From contig NZ_JAZGLW010000006.1 of NCBI RefSeq assembly GCF_036409155.1, forward strand, positions 124,001 to 188,000: 64,000 bases of DNA, read 5' to 3'. Under the pieces are notes generated by a model, which worked only from the letters and a program-made list of their open reading frames with translations, made no database searches and had not been told where the DNA came from. The position numbers were made by a program, and so were the translations under genes. This stretch comes from Mycobacterium sp. 050128. Its GTDB lineage: Bacteria; Actinomycetota; Actinomycetes; Mycobacteriales; Mycobacteriaceae. Each line of letters starts with the position of its first letter. The stretch's first letter is position 1. Below are positions 43,605-52,676 of this stretch, piece by piece.

Positions 43605-43859
43605 CTAGTTGCCCAGATCGGCCAGAACTTGCTTGGCGGCGCGGACGCAATCGGCGAGGCTCGAGTCAGCGTGTAGTGCTACTTGACCGAGGATGCCGCG
43701 GACCTCGCCCGCGGTGACGCCATTGGCTAGAGCTTTTCTGATCTCGACACGCAGGTCGTCGGTTCGCCGGAGAGCCGCAGCGCCGGCGATGTTCAGCATG
43801 CTGAGATCTTTCGCGGACAAGGCGCTATTGTGCTGGGACCTCTGATCATCGCCTTGCAT
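43605..43859 (-). CDS. Small CMD-family (AhpD-like) protein or fragment
   Basis: 84 residues from ATG 43859, which overlaps the 3' end of the TetR gene by 14 bases. The sequence SAKDLSMLNIAGAAALRRTD and ALANGVTAGEVRGILGQVAL matches the C-terminal helices of carboxymuconolactone-decarboxylase-like proteins. The first helices of the domain are missing, so it is either a minimal CMD protein translated with the regulator or a truncated one. A full tandem CMD protein is encoded at 46334 in the same cluster. Confidence 0.5.
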   Translation of the reverse strand: MQGDDQRSQHNSALSAKDLSMLNIAGAAALRRTDDLRVEIRKALANGVTAGEVRGILGQVALHADSSLADCVRAAKQVLADLGN

Positions 43860-44535
43860 GCGACCTTCTGTCTCTAAAGTGTTCGGACTCAACCGTTTCG
43901 CTGGCGTTGAAGGTCGCCTTTGTCAGGCACTGGCCCACGGTCTGCGGGTTTTGTGCTTCGTATCCGCTCGTCAGGCGGAACACCGCGCGATCAAGGATCG
44001 GCAGGATATCGGTGACGGTGATCTCTCCGGCGGTGAAGCGGCCCAACAGCCCGTACACCAGAGTGGAGATGATGGTGTCGAGGTCGGCGATAAAACTGTC
44101 GTCGACGTTGCCGAGCACTTCGAAGAATGCGGGCACAGCCATGTCCAGGCCGTGCCGAACGAGTTGTTGCCCGCCCGGTGCTGCCCGGGCACGGAAGTAG
44201 GCCGTGAGCAACCCCGGGTGCTCTTCCCAAGGTAGGAAGATCGTGCGCAACATGCGCATCAGCCCGGCGTAGAGCGATTCGCCGGGTTCCTGCGGCTGGT
44301 CCGAGAGCTTGGCGAATCGATGCTCGTCCATCCACATCTGCACGGCCGCGGCGATCAGCTCATCGCGGGTCGAGTAGTGCTTGTAAATGGTGGTCAATGA
44401 CGTCTGCGAGCGGCGGGCAACTTCGCGCAATTGGACGGCGTCATAGCCTTTCGCCTCGAGAATCTGCACGACTGTGTCGAGAATTCGGGCATCGCGGCGG
44501 GGCGCGTCGCGTCGGGGACTATCGGAGCGCGTCAC
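43846..44535 (-). CDS. TetR-family regulator of the 44-49 kb operon
   Basis: A 229-residue TetR protein. The DNA-binding domain reads GYDAVQLREVARRSQTSLTT and IYKHYSTRDELIAAAV. The ligand domain resembles KstR-like proteins (PGLLTAYFRARAAPGGQQLV). GTG 44535 is preferred, because the frame upstream crosses the operator repeats. It is divergent from the SDR operon starting at 44643. Two palindromes at 44561 and 44584 lie between the starts, fitting control of itself and of that operon. Confidence 0.88.
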   Translation of the reverse strand: MTRSDSPRRDAPRRDARILDTVVQILEAKGYDAVQLREVARRSQTSLTTIYKHYSTRDELIAAAVQMWMDEHRFAKLSDQPQEPGESLYAGLMRMLRTIFLPWEEHPGLLTAYFRARAAPGGQQLVRHGLDMAVPAFFEVLGNVDDSFIADLDTIISTLVYGLLGRFTAGEITVTDILPILDRAVFRLTSGYEAQNPQTVGQCLTKATFNASETVESEHFRDRRSHARR

Positions 44536-44560
44536 TGTGTACAACACCTTGCCGTCTTGG

Positions 44561-44598
44561 AGTAACGCGGTTACTCTACTCGGGATAACACGGTTACT
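44561..44598. promoter_or_regulatory. Tandem TetR operator candidates
   Basis: AGTAACGCGGTTACT (44561-44575) is a perfect 6-3-6 inverted repeat. GATAACACGGTTACT (44584-44598) is a second copy with two mismatches in the left arm. Centres are 23 bases apart, about two helical turns. They lie between the divergent TetR (44535) and SDR (44643) starts. Confidence 0.7.
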
Positions 44599-44642
44599 GC
44601 TAGCCCACCGGTCGGCGTGCCGGCGCAATGAAGCGAGGACTA

Positions 44643-45473
44643 ATGAGTCGTCTGGACGGCAAGGTCGCATTCATTACGGGGGTGGCGCGCGGTCAGGGTC
44701 GCAGTCACGCGATTCGTCTGGCCCGCGAGGGAGCAAGCATTGTCGGCGTGGACATCTGTGCCGACATCCCGGCCAACCACTACCCGATGGCCAGCCGGGA
44801 CGAACTCGACGAAACGGTGGCCTCGGTTGAGGCCGAGGGCGGCAAGATCCTGGGACTAGTAGCCGATGTGCGGGACTTTCATCAGGTCAAGACGGCGGTG
44901 GATACCGGGGTCGAGCAGTTCGGGCGCCTCGACATCGTGCTGGCCAACGCCGGAATCGCCCCGGTGGCCTTTCGCGAGTTGAGCATCGAAGAAGAGCTCG
45001 AACAGTGGAGGGCCGCGGTCGCCGTCAATCTCGACGGTGCATACCACGCCGCGTGGGCGGCGATCCCACATCTCCTCGCCGGCAACCGCGGCGGTGTCAT
45101 CATTTTCACCAGTTCCACCGCGGGGTTGAAAGGGTTCGGCGGATTGCAAGGTGGTGGCCTGGGCTACGCGGCATCCAAGCATGGCATCGTCGGATTGATG
45201 CGTACGCTCGCCAATTCGCTTGCGCCGATGAGTATTCGGGTCAATACGGTGCACCCGACGGCGGTCAACACCATGATGGCCGTGAATCCCGCCATGACCG
45301 AATTCTTGGAAAACTATCCGGGTTCTGGCGCACACTTGCAGAATCCCATGCCCGTCGAGCTGCTCGAACCTGCTGACATTAGCGCGGCGATCGCGTACCT
45401 GGTTTCCGATGAAGCGAAGTATGTGACCGGCGTGACCTTTCCGGTCGATGCCGGCTTCTGCAACAAGCTATGA
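44643..45473 (+). CDS. Mycofactocin-type SDR oxidoreductase
   Basis: A 276-residue SDR with TGVARGQGRSHAIRLAREGA, the extra DICADIPANHYPMASRDELD segment and ETVASVEAEGGK, diagnostic of the mycofactocin-coupled subfamily. Ser, Tyr and Lys lie in FTSSTAGLKG and GYAASKHGIVGLM. ATG 44643 has GCGAGGA upstream. It opens an operon of five genes on the plus strand and overlaps the next SDR by ATGA. It is an alcohol dehydrogenase acting with a non-exchanging NAD. Confidence 0.9.
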   Translation: MSRLDGKVAFITGVARGQGRSHAIRLAREGASIVGVDICADIPANHYPMASRDELDETVASVEAEGGKILGLVADVRDFHQVKTAVDTGVEQFGRLDIVLANAGIAPVAFRELSIEEELEQWRAAVAVNLDGAYHAAWAAIPHLLAGNRGGVIIFTSSTAGLKGFGGLQGGGLGYAASKHGIVGLMRTLANSLAPMSIRVNTVHPTAVNTMMAVNPAMTEFLENYPGSGAHLQNPMPVELLEPADISAAIAYLVSDEAKYVTGVTFPVDAGFCNKL

Positions 45474-46306
45474 GCGGCAACATGATTCACGGCGACGCGC
45501 GTTTGAACGGACGGGTTGCGGGCAAGCGTGTATTGGTCACCGGGGCTGCGCGCGGGATGGGCCGCAGCCATGCGGTGCGACTGGCCGAGGAGGGCGCCGA
45601 CCTCATCCTCGTCGACATCTGTGCGTCGCTGCCAGAGTTGGAGTACCCGCTGGCGTCGCGTGAAGACCTTGACGAGACCGCCCGCCTGGTCGAAAAACAC
45701 GATCGCCGCGCCATCACCCGGGTAGTCGATATTCGCGACGCTGAAGCGTTGGCAGCGGCGGTGGCAGACGGTGTGCAAGAGCTGGGCGGGTTGGATGCGG
45801 CGGTGGCCAATGCCGGTGTGCTGACCGTCGGGACGTGGGACTCAACGACATCCGAACAGTGGCGCACGGTGCTCGACGTCAATCTCATCGGCACCTGGAA
45901 CACGTGTGCGGCGGCGCTGCCGCATCTGGTCGACCGGGGCGGCAGCTTGATTCTCATCAGCTCCTCCGCCGGCATTAAGGGCACCCCTTTGCACCTGCCC
46001 TACACGGCCTCCAAGCATGGGGTTGTCGGGCTGAGTAAGGCACTGGCCAATGAGCTTGCAGCGCAAAGTATTCGCGTGAATACCGTCCACCCCACCGGGG
46101 TCGAGACGGGTATGCGTCCGGAGTCGATGCAGGAAATACTGGCCGGGACTCGCTCGGACTTGATCCCGATCTTCTTGAACGCCTTGCCCGCGGTGATGGC
46201 CGAGCCGATCGACATCAGCAACGCCGTGCTGTTCCTAGTGTCCGACGAGTCCAGATTTGTCACCGGACTCGAGTTCAAGGTCGATGCCGGCGTCACTTTG
46301 CGGTGA
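45470..46306 (+). CDS. Mycofactocin-type SDR oxidoreductase
   Basis: A 278-residue SDR, paralogue of the preceding gene. It carries TGAARGMGRSHAVRLAEEGA and DICASLPELEYPLASREDLD with ETARLV. The catalytic residues are in ISSSAGIKG and PYTASKHGVVGLS. The start overlaps the upstream stop. Two adjacent mycofactocin-type SDRs suggest consecutive or stereospecific oxidation of two alcohols in one pathway. The similar size and order suggest tandem duplication followed by divergence. Confidence 0.9.
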   Translation: MSGNMIHGDARLNGRVAGKRVLVTGAARGMGRSHAVRLAEEGADLILVDICASLPELEYPLASREDLDETARLVEKHDRRAITRVVDIRDAEALAAAVADGVQELGGLDAAVANAGVLTVGTWDSTTSEQWRTVLDVNLIGTWNTCAAALPHLVDRGGSLILISSSAGIKGTPLHLPYTASKHGVVGLSKALANELAAQSIRVNTVHPTGVETGMRPESMQEILAGTRSDLIPIFLNALPAVMAEPIDISNAVLFLVSDESRFVTGLEFKVDAGVTLR

Positions 46307-46333
46307 TCGCCTGTGCCTCAAGCAGAAAGTGAA

Positions 46334-47152
46334 ATGATGACGGCAGTCGAGACCGAACGTTCCGAACGCGGTAGGCGCCTGTTCGCCGAGGTGATGACCT
46401 TCGATCCACCCGAGGATCACAGTCCCACGAACGTCAGTGGTCTGATCGAGTTTGTCTTTGGCGAGATCTGGGCTCGACCCGCTTTGAGTCGACGAGATCG
46501 ACGTTTCGTCACGCTGGCCTGCGTGGCCGCCGCTGACGCCGAACAGCCGCTGCGCGACCACGTCTATGCAGCCCTCAACAGTGGTGACGTGTCGATCGCC
46601 GAAATGCGGGAAGCGGTTCTGCATTTCGCGGTGTACGCCGGTTGGCCGAAGGCGTCCCGGTTCAATATGGCCGTCGACGAACAGTGGGAGCGGATCCACC
46701 GGGAGCGCGGTCAGTCGGTGCCGGAGCCCGAACCGTTGCTGCCGCTGTTCACCCCGAGCGACCCGGAGCGCCGGTTGTTGGTTGGGGAGCAGTCGTTTCG
46801 GGACGTCAACTGCATGCCGTATGTGCCGATCCGGGACAACCCGTATTCCGGGGCGGGCATCTTGAACTTCGTGTTCGGCGAGATGTGGCTGCGTCCTGGG
46901 CTGGGAATCAAAGAGCGACGGCTGATCACCGTGGCGTGTGTGGCGATTCAGGATGCACCCATCCCGATCCTGAGCCATGTCTATGCCGCACTGAAGAGCC
47001 GTGATGTGTCGTTCGACGAAATCGACGAGCTGGCACTACATTTCGCGGCCTACTACGGATGGCCGAAAGCCTCCCATCTGGGCGATGTGATCGCCGACCA
47101 AAAGCGGCGCGTTCTCGACGAGTGGGCCGCAGAGAGTAGTCAAACCTCATGA
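46334..47152 (+). CDS. Tandem-domain carboxymuconolactone-decarboxylase-like protein
   Basis: A 272-residue protein made of two CMD domains. The first holds GLIEFVFGEIWARPALSRRD and AVLHFAVYAGWPKASRF. The second repeats the pattern as GILNFVFGEMWLRPGLGIKE and LALHFAAYYGWPKASHL. The repeats are clearly homologous along their whole length, so an internal duplication formed a built-in dimer. There is no CxxC. GTG 46313 is an alternative start. It lies in the SDR-ALDH operon. The role is unassigned, possibly decarboxylation or lactone opening. Confidence 0.85.
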   Translation: MMTAVETERSERGRRLFAEVMTFDPPEDHSPTNVSGLIEFVFGEIWARPALSRRDRRFVTLACVAAADAEQPLRDHVYAALNSGDVSIAEMREAVLHFAVYAGWPKASRFNMAVDEQWERIHRERGQSVPEPEPLLPLFTPSDPERRLLVGEQSFRDVNCMPYVPIRDNPYSGAGILNFVFGEMWLRPGLGIKERRLITVACVAIQDAPIPILSHVYAALKSRDVSFDEIDELALHFAAYYGWPKASHLGDVIADQKRRVLDEWAAESSQTS

Positions 47153-48624
47153 GTACCGCCCAGACGGTGCGATCCACGCCACCCGGTGGGCCGGTCGGTC
47201 TGCTCGTGGGCGGTGACCGGATCACCGCATCATCTGGCGCAACCCACAGCCATATCTATCCGGCTACCGGCGAGCCGAATACGGCCATCGTGCTGGCTGG
47301 GCCGGCAGAGATCGACGATGCCATCACGTCGGCGCGCGAGGCTCAACGGGAATGGGTCGCGCTCACCGTTGATCGTCGCCGCGATCTGCTGATCGATCTG
47401 GCCGACGCCGTGCACGAACACCTCGACGAGCTCGCCGGCCTCAATGTCCACGACTACGCGGTCCCAATCTCATTGGCCGGCAACGCCATACTGTTGGAGC
47501 GGTTTCTGCGCTATTTCGCCGGATACGTCGACAAGCCGCACGGGTCGAGCACACCCGTCGACGGGTCGTTCGACGTCAATCTCGTCGAACGCGAGCCCTA
47601 CGGTGTCGTGGGTGTCATTGCACCCTGGAATGGCGCGCTGGTTGTCGCGGGATCCTGCGTGGCCCCGGCACTGGCCGCGGGCAACGCCGTGGTCTTCAAA
47701 CCCTCCGAACTGGCACCGCTCGCCTCGCTGCGCTTCGGTGAACTGTGCGTCGAAGCGGGACTGCCACCCGGACTCGTCAATGTGGCCCCGGCCGGGGCTG
47801 ACGGTGGACAAGCCTTGGTGGAGCATCCCCGCATTGGCAAGATCTTTTTTACGGGCGGCGGCACCACCGCCCGTGCAGTTGTCCAGTCGGCGGCGATCAA
47901 TCTCACCCCCGTCGTCGCCGAACTCGGCGGCAAGTCAGCCAACATCATCTTCGCCGACGCCGACCTGGATTCCGCCGCACTGCTTTCCGCACATCAGGGC
48001 CCACTGGTGCAATCCGGTCAAAGCTGCGCCTGCGCCAGCCGCGTGCTGGTGCACGAATCGGTGTATGACGCCTTCGCCGAGAAGTTGTTGGCCTGCATCG
48101 ACGCCGCAAGTGTCGGGGACCCGTTTGATCCCACAGTGGTTTTCGGTCCCGTCATTAGTCAGGCCGCCGCGGACCGCATCCTGCACGCGATCGACAACGC
48201 GGTCAGCGCGCACGCCGGTCAGCTACTCACCGGGGGACAGCGCATCGGAGGTGAACTTGCTCGCGGCTTTTATATCCAACCGACGGTTTTTGGCGATGTC
48301 GACAACGGCTCGCAGCTGGCGCAGACCGAAACCTTCGGCCCCGTCGTGTCTCTCATCAGGTTCGGCGATGATGCCGAAGCGGTGCGGATCGCCAACGACA
48401 CACCGTATGGGTTGAACGCCTTCGTGCACACTCGGGATCTCACTCGCGCCCATTGCGTCGCCCGTCAGCTCGAAGCCGGATCGGTGTGGGTCAACAAGTT
48501 CAGCGACATCTGCCCGCAAGGCCCTTACGGCGGCTACAAGCAAAGCGGGTTCGGCCGCACCGGCGGCCTCGACGGTCTGCGCGAGTTTCAGCAGACCAAG
48601 AACATCCGCATCGGCATGGGCTGA
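47149..48624 (+). CDS. Aldehyde dehydrogenase
   Basis: A 491-residue ALDH. Glu258 in AELGGKSAN is the general base, and the nucleophile lies in GQSCACASR (Cys293, with a second Cys at 295). The cofactor motif is FFTGGGTTAR, and the ending QSGFGRTGGLDGL is complete. Its ATG overlaps the previous stop (ATGA). It would oxidise an aldehyde formed by the mycofactocin-type SDRs. The substrate is unknown. Confidence 0.93.
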   Translation: MSTAQTVRSTPPGGPVGLLVGGDRITASSGATHSHIYPATGEPNTAIVLAGPAEIDDAITSAREAQREWVALTVDRRRDLLIDLADAVHEHLDELAGLNVHDYAVPISLAGNAILLERFLRYFAGYVDKPHGSSTPVDGSFDVNLVEREPYGVVGVIAPWNGALVVAGSCVAPALAAGNAVVFKPSELAPLASLRFGELCVEAGLPPGLVNVAPAGADGGQALVEHPRIGKIFFTGGGTTARAVVQSAAINLTPVVAELGGKSANIIFADADLDSAALLSAHQGPLVQSGQSCACASRVLVHESVYDAFAEKLLACIDAASVGDPFDPTVVFGPVISQAAADRILHAIDNAVSAHAGQLLTGGQRIGGELARGFYIQPTVFGDVDNGSQLAQTETFGPVVSLIRFGDDAEAVRIANDTPYGLNAFVHTRDLTRAHCVARQLEAGSVWVNKFSDICPQGPYGGYKQSGFGRTGGLDGLREFQQTKNIRIGMG

Positions 48625-48671
48625 GCGTGACCAGGTGACCACCACGGACACGGCGCTGTGAAGGCCGGTTG

Positions 48672-49493
48672 ATGCGCGTCGGATTCATCGGATTGGGCAG
48701 CCAGGGCGCGCCGATGGCGCGCCGGATCATCGAAGCCGACTACCCGACGACGCTGTGGGCGCGCCGGGCGGCAACGTTGGAGCCGTTTGCCGCCACGTCG
48801 GCGAAGGTCGCCGGATCCCCGGCCGAACTCGCCGCCGAAAGCGATCTGGTCTGCTTGTGCGTCATTGGCGATGCCGACATCGAAGAACTCGCCGGTGGTG
48901 AGCACGGAGTGCTTGCGGGGCTTAAACCGGGCGGTGTGATCGCGGTGCATAGCACCGTGCATCCCGACACCTGCCGGCAGCTCGCCAAGCATGCTGGCGC
49001 ACAGAATGTTTCGGTTATCGATGCCCCGGTGAGCGGCGGCGGTGGTGCGGCGGCCGAAGGGCGTCTGCTGGTGATGGTCGGTGGGGACGCCGCCGTCGTC
49101 GAACGCTGCCGACCAGTCTTGCAGACATATGCCGACCCGGTCGTGCACCTTGGCGAACTGGGGTCCGGGCAGACCGCGAAGCTACTGAACAATCTGATGT
49201 TCACCGCCAACCTGGGAACGGCTGCCACCGCCCTTTCACTCGCCAAGGCCCTCGGCGTATCCCCGGAGCGTCTCAGCGAAGTTGTCTCGCGCGGTAGCGG
49301 AAATAGCTTCGCGCTCAACGTAATCAACGGTACCGGCGGATTGGACCAGCTTGCCGGATACGCGGGACCGCTACTGCAGAAGGATGCGCGACTGATCGCC
49401 GACCTCGCCGAATCAGCGTCCGCACACGGGGGTGCGGTGCTCGACGCCGCCGACGCCGCGCTGACTCTGATGGGTCATCCCCGGTCGGGGTGA
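48672..49493 (+). CDS. 3-Hydroxyisobutyrate-dehydrogenase-family oxidoreductase
   Basis: A 273-residue beta-hydroxyacid dehydrogenase. The N-terminal GFIGLGSQGAPMARRI is the NAD(P) motif, APVSGGGGAAAEGRLLVM the substrate-binding signature, and GSGQTAKLLNNL carries the catalytic lysine. ATG 48672 is used rather than the TTG one codon upstream. It follows the aldehyde dehydrogenase by 47 bases and is probably the last gene of the operon. It likely oxidises a beta-hydroxy acid to a semialdehyde, or reduces the reverse. Confidence 0.9.
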   Translation: MRVGFIGLGSQGAPMARRIIEADYPTTLWARRAATLEPFAATSAKVAGSPAELAAESDLVCLCVIGDADIEELAGGEHGVLAGLKPGGVIAVHSTVHPDTCRQLAKHAGAQNVSVIDAPVSGGGGAAAEGRLLVMVGGDAAVVERCRPVLQTYADPVVHLGELGSGQTAKLLNNLMFTANLGTAATALSLAKALGVSPERLSEVVSRGSGNSFALNVINGTGGLDQLAGYAGPLLQKDARLIADLAESASAHGGAVLDAADAALTLMGHPRSG

Positions 49494-49518
49494 TCGTCGG
49501 CCTGGGTATCCGGGTGCC

Positions 49519-50973
49519 TCAGAGCTGCGCGTATACGGTCTTGGTTTGCATGAAGCTTTCGATGCCGTCGCGGCCCCACTCGTAGCCCCAGCCGGACTGT
49601 TTGTGTCCACCGAACGGCATCGAATGGTCGAACACCATCTGGCAGTTGAGGGTGATGGTGCCGGCCTGCAGACGCTTGGCCAATCGGTGTGCGCGGCTGA
49701 TGTCTTTGGTCCACGCGGTGGCGGCCAGCCCGTAGTCGGAGTTGTTGGCCAGCGCTATCACCTCGTCGTCATCGCCGAACGGCAGGACCGCGACCACCGG
49801 ACCGAAAATCTCCTGCTGATACAGCCGCATGGCGGGGTCGACGTCGGTGAGCACGGTCGGGTGAACGAAGTAGCCGCTGCGGTCGAGCCGGTCACCCCCG
49901 GTTACCACTTGCATACCGTCGCGCTTGCCTTCGTCGATGAAGCCCATCACGCGGGTGAGCTGCTTTTCGCTGATAATCGGACCGATGAGTGCCTTGTCGT
50001 CGGTGGGCCCGCCCAGCTTGACTGAGTTCGCCAGGTTCGCCACGCCTTCGACGACCCGCTCATAGATGCCGTGCTGGGCGAACATGCGTGATCCGCTGAT
50101 GCAGCCCTGACCGGAGTGGATGAAGATGCCCATAGCGGCCATCGTGATCGCGGTGTCGACGTCGGCGTCGTCGTAGATCAGTACGGGTGATTTGCCGCCG
50201 AGTTCGAGCATGACTCTTTTGAGGTTGCCGCCGGCGGCCTGCACGATCTGTTTGCCGACCTCGGTCGAGCCGGTGAAGGCGACCTTCTCGATGCCGGGGT
50301 GGGCGGTGATCGCCGCGCCGGCGGTGTGTCCATAGCCGGTCACCAGGTTGACCACGCCGTCGGGGATGCCGGCTTCGGTGAGGATCTTTTCCAGCAGTAG
50401 CGCCGAAAGAGGGGTTTCCTCGGCGGGTTTGACCACACAGCTGCAACCGGCGGCAAGTGCGGGCGCGAGCTTGGTGCACGCGTTGAATACCGGGCCGTTC
50501 CACGGGAAGATCAGTCCGACCACACCGTAGGGTTCTTTGAGGGTGTAGGCGTGCATGGTCGAATACGCGCCGCTGATGCCGCCGGTCTGCTGCACGTCGT
50601 GGGCGATGCCATTGACCTTCGTACACCAACCCGCGTAATAGCGGAACGTCTCGGCGCTGGTGGACATGATCATCGACGCCTGCTTGTAGGGCATCCCGGT
50701 ATTCAGCGAATCGATTTGGGCGAGTTCATCGGCGTACTGGTCGATCAAGTCGGCTACACGCCAAAGGACTTTGGCCCGCTCGTTTCCGGGTAGCCCGCAC
50801 CAGGTGCCCGCATCGACGCTTGCGCGCGCTGCGGCGACGGCCTCGTCGACCGCTGCAGCGCCACCGTCGCGGAATTCGGTGATCTGTTCTTCGGTCGCAG
50901 GATTGATGATCGGAATCACCTCGCCGGTCCCGGGTCGGTGGCGGATCTCGTCAAGGATGGACTGCACGGTCAT
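49519..50973 (-). CDS. Aldehyde dehydrogenase
   Basis: A 484-residue ALDH with Glu257 (LELGGKSPV) and catalytic Cys291 (HSGQGCISGSR). The C-terminal QSGWGYEWGRDGIESF is intact. GAGGGG stands before the ATG. It is the complete relative of the broken gene at 37690. It lies 40 bases downstream of the P450 on the same strand, so ferredoxin, P450 and ALDH form one minus-strand operon, convergent with the SDR operon. It probably oxidises the aldehyde product of P450-initiated attack. Confidence 0.93.
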   Translation of the reverse strand: MTVQSILDEIRHRPGTGEVIPIINPATEEQITEFRDGGAAAVDEAVAAARASVDAGTWCGLPGNERAKVLWRVADLIDQYADELAQIDSLNTGMPYKQASMIMSTSAETFRYYAGWCTKVNGIAHDVQQTGGISGAYSTMHAYTLKEPYGVVGLIFPWNGPVFNACTKLAPALAAGCSCVVKPAEETPLSALLLEKILTEAGIPDGVVNLVTGYGHTAGAAITAHPGIEKVAFTGSTEVGKQIVQAAGGNLKRVMLELGGKSPVLIYDDADVDTAITMAAMGIFIHSGQGCISGSRMFAQHGIYERVVEGVANLANSVKLGGPTDDKALIGPIISEKQLTRVMGFIDEGKRDGMQVVTGGDRLDRSGYFVHPTVLTDVDPAMRLYQQEIFGPVVAVLPFGDDDEVIALANNSDYGLAATAWTKDISRAHRLAKRLQAGTITLNCQMVFDHSMPFGGHKQSGWGYEWGRDGIESFMQTKTVYAQL

Positions 50974-51013
50974 GGCAAAGCCCCTCGGTCAAAGTGCGGC
51001 TCTCAGACGGCGG

Positions 51014-52294
51014 TCAGTCCGCCGGGGTGAACTCGATGTGCAACTCAGTCAGCCCACGCAGCAAGAACGTGGGTGCGTACCGGTACTGGCGGTTGGTCGC
51101 CGGCCCGTGTTTAGCCTCGCTGATCACGATGTCGTGGGTGCGGTCAAGCAGGCGATTGACGGTGATCTGTCCTTCCACCCTGGCCAGCGGGGCACCCGCG
51201 CAGGTGTGGATACCGCGACCAAACGCGATGTGCTCGCGTACGTTCTTGCGGTCGACCCGAAACTCGTTGGGGTTATCAAACTTTCGTGGATCGCGGTTGG
51301 CCGCACCCAGGCACAGCATGAGGACCGTGCCCGCAGGTATGTGGACCCCACCCAAATTGGTGGTCTTGCGCGCCAGCCTGAAGTCGACTTTGGTCGGGCT
51401 CTGCATCCGCAATGCCTCTTCGATGAACGAGCCGACCAGGTCTCGATCAGCGCGCAGGCGCTCCTGGAGTTCGGGCTGATCACCAAGGACCTGCACTGCC
51501 GAGCTCAGCAGCTTGGTCACGGTCTCCTGTCCGGCTGCGAACAAGAAGGTCGCCGGGCGGACCACCTCCAACAGCGGGGGGGTCGAGCCGTCGGGGTAGG
51601 TGGCGGTGGCCAAGCCGGTGAGCACGTCGTCACGAGGTTGTTGACGCCGCTCGGCGATATAGCCGCCGAACAGATCGTCGAGATACTGCAACGGGTTGCT
51701 GCCCACCGGCTCGTGATCCAAGGCGCCGACCCTGGCGCCGGGCGCACTACCCGCACCCAGATTGCGGCGGATCTCGGCGCGGTCCTCGTCGGGAACCCCG
51801 AGTAGGTCCGCGATCGCCAATGTCGCAAAAGGTTTTCCGTACTCGCCGAGGAACTCGCAGTGGCCGTTGGCGATGAATTCATCGAACTGCCGGTCGGCCA
51901 GCTGCCAGATGTAATCCTTGTTTTCCTGCAGCCGCCGCGGAGTCAGCAGTCGCCCCAACAGCGAACGCGCCTTCTCATGTTCGGGCGGGTCCATCACCAC
52001 CATGTGCTCGAAGATCGGGAACTCGTGACGATGAGCTTCGATTTGGTCACTGATGTCATCACCTTCGGGGGTGAACGGCAGCGGCGGGAACGGGCCGCCG
52101 ATCGCGTTGACCGCCGAGAACGACTCGACATCCTTGAATGCGGCCTGGACCTCCTGGTAGCCGGTGACTGCCACCACCCCATGGTGCGGCTCACGGAACA
52201 CCGGACCCTGGCCGCGCAGATAATCCCAATATTGATAGGGGCCCTGCGCGATGTCGGCATCGGTGAAGTAGTCGACGTCAGCGAGATCGGTCAT
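51014..52294 (-). CDS. Cytochrome P450
   Basis: A 426-residue P450 with AGQETV at 254-259, ExxR in EEALR (292-296) and the haem cysteine at 365 in FGRGIHTCAG. GGAAAGGATCT precedes the ATG. The upstream ferredoxin gene (55 bases away) is a natural partner and an aldehyde dehydrogenase follows. It is distinct from the three other P450s in the window. Substrate unknown. Confidence 0.93.
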   Translation of the reverse strand: MTDLADVDYFTDADIAQGPYQYWDYLRGQGPVFREPHHGVVAVTGYQEVQAAFKDVESFSAVNAIGGPFPPLPFTPEGDDISDQIEAHRHEFPIFEHMVVMDPPEHEKARSLLGRLLTPRRLQENKDYIWQLADRQFDEFIANGHCEFLGEYGKPFATLAIADLLGVPDEDRAEIRRNLGAGSAPGARVGALDHEPVGSNPLQYLDDLFGGYIAERRQQPRDDVLTGLATATYPDGSTPPLLEVVRPATFLFAAGQETVTKLLSSAVQVLGDQPELQERLRADRDLVGSFIEEALRMQSPTKVDFRLARKTTNLGGVHIPAGTVLMLCLGAANRDPRKFDNPNEFRVDRKNVREHIAFGRGIHTCAGAPLARVEGQITVNRLLDRTHDIVISEAKHGPATNRQYRYAPTFLLRGLTELHIEFTPAD

Positions 52295-52349
52295 TTAGTC
52301 CAGATCCTTTCCGGGGCCGAAGAAATCAGGGCGACAAGCTGCATCACGG

Positions 52350-52556
52350 TCACGTCTCTTCGACGACCATGCTGATGGCTTGACGGGGACAGGCGGCGAC
52401 GGCGGCTTCCACGTTGTGCTGCAACGACTCTTTCGGCGTCTCATCGCAAGTCGCGATGTCCTCGCCGAGGTCGAAGACCTCGGGGGCGATCTCAATACAC
52501 AGGGCATGCGCCTCACACAGACCGGGATCAACCCGCACGCGGAAGCGCGCGGTCAT
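52350..52556 (-). CDS. [3Fe-4S] ferredoxin, P450 partner
   Basis: A 68-residue ferredoxin with cluster ligands in LCEAHALC and ACPRQAI. His replaces one of the usual four cysteines in CxxHxxC, as in [3Fe-4S] ferredoxins of P450 systems. It is first in the operon with the P450 at 51014 and the aldehyde dehydrogenase, and divergent from a TetR gene. The region between them holds the palindrome at 52646. A ferredoxin reductase must be encoded elsewhere. Confidence 0.92.
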   Translation of the reverse strand: MTARFRVRVDPGLCEAHALCIEIAPEVFDLGEDIATCDETPKESLQHNVEAAVAACPRQAISMVVEET

Positions 52557-52645
52557 CGTCGCCGACCTTTACCGTCGGCGGCGCTCTTCGGCGCGGTCGG
52601 CATGGTGCCTCCAACCCGTTTGGCTCTACTTCGCGGCTTCATAAC

Positions 52646-52659
52646 TGATCGATCGACCA
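52646..52659. promoter_or_regulatory. Palindrome between ferredoxin and TetR genes
   Basis: TGATCGATCGACCA reads TG-N-TCGATCGA-N-CA on both strands. It is 17 bases before the TetR ATG at 52677 and 90 bases upstream of the divergent ferredoxin start. It is a plausible operator, though a TCGATCGA core can arise by chance in GC-rich DNA. Confidence 0.4.
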
Positions 52660-52676
52660 AATTGCTAGGATGCAGT

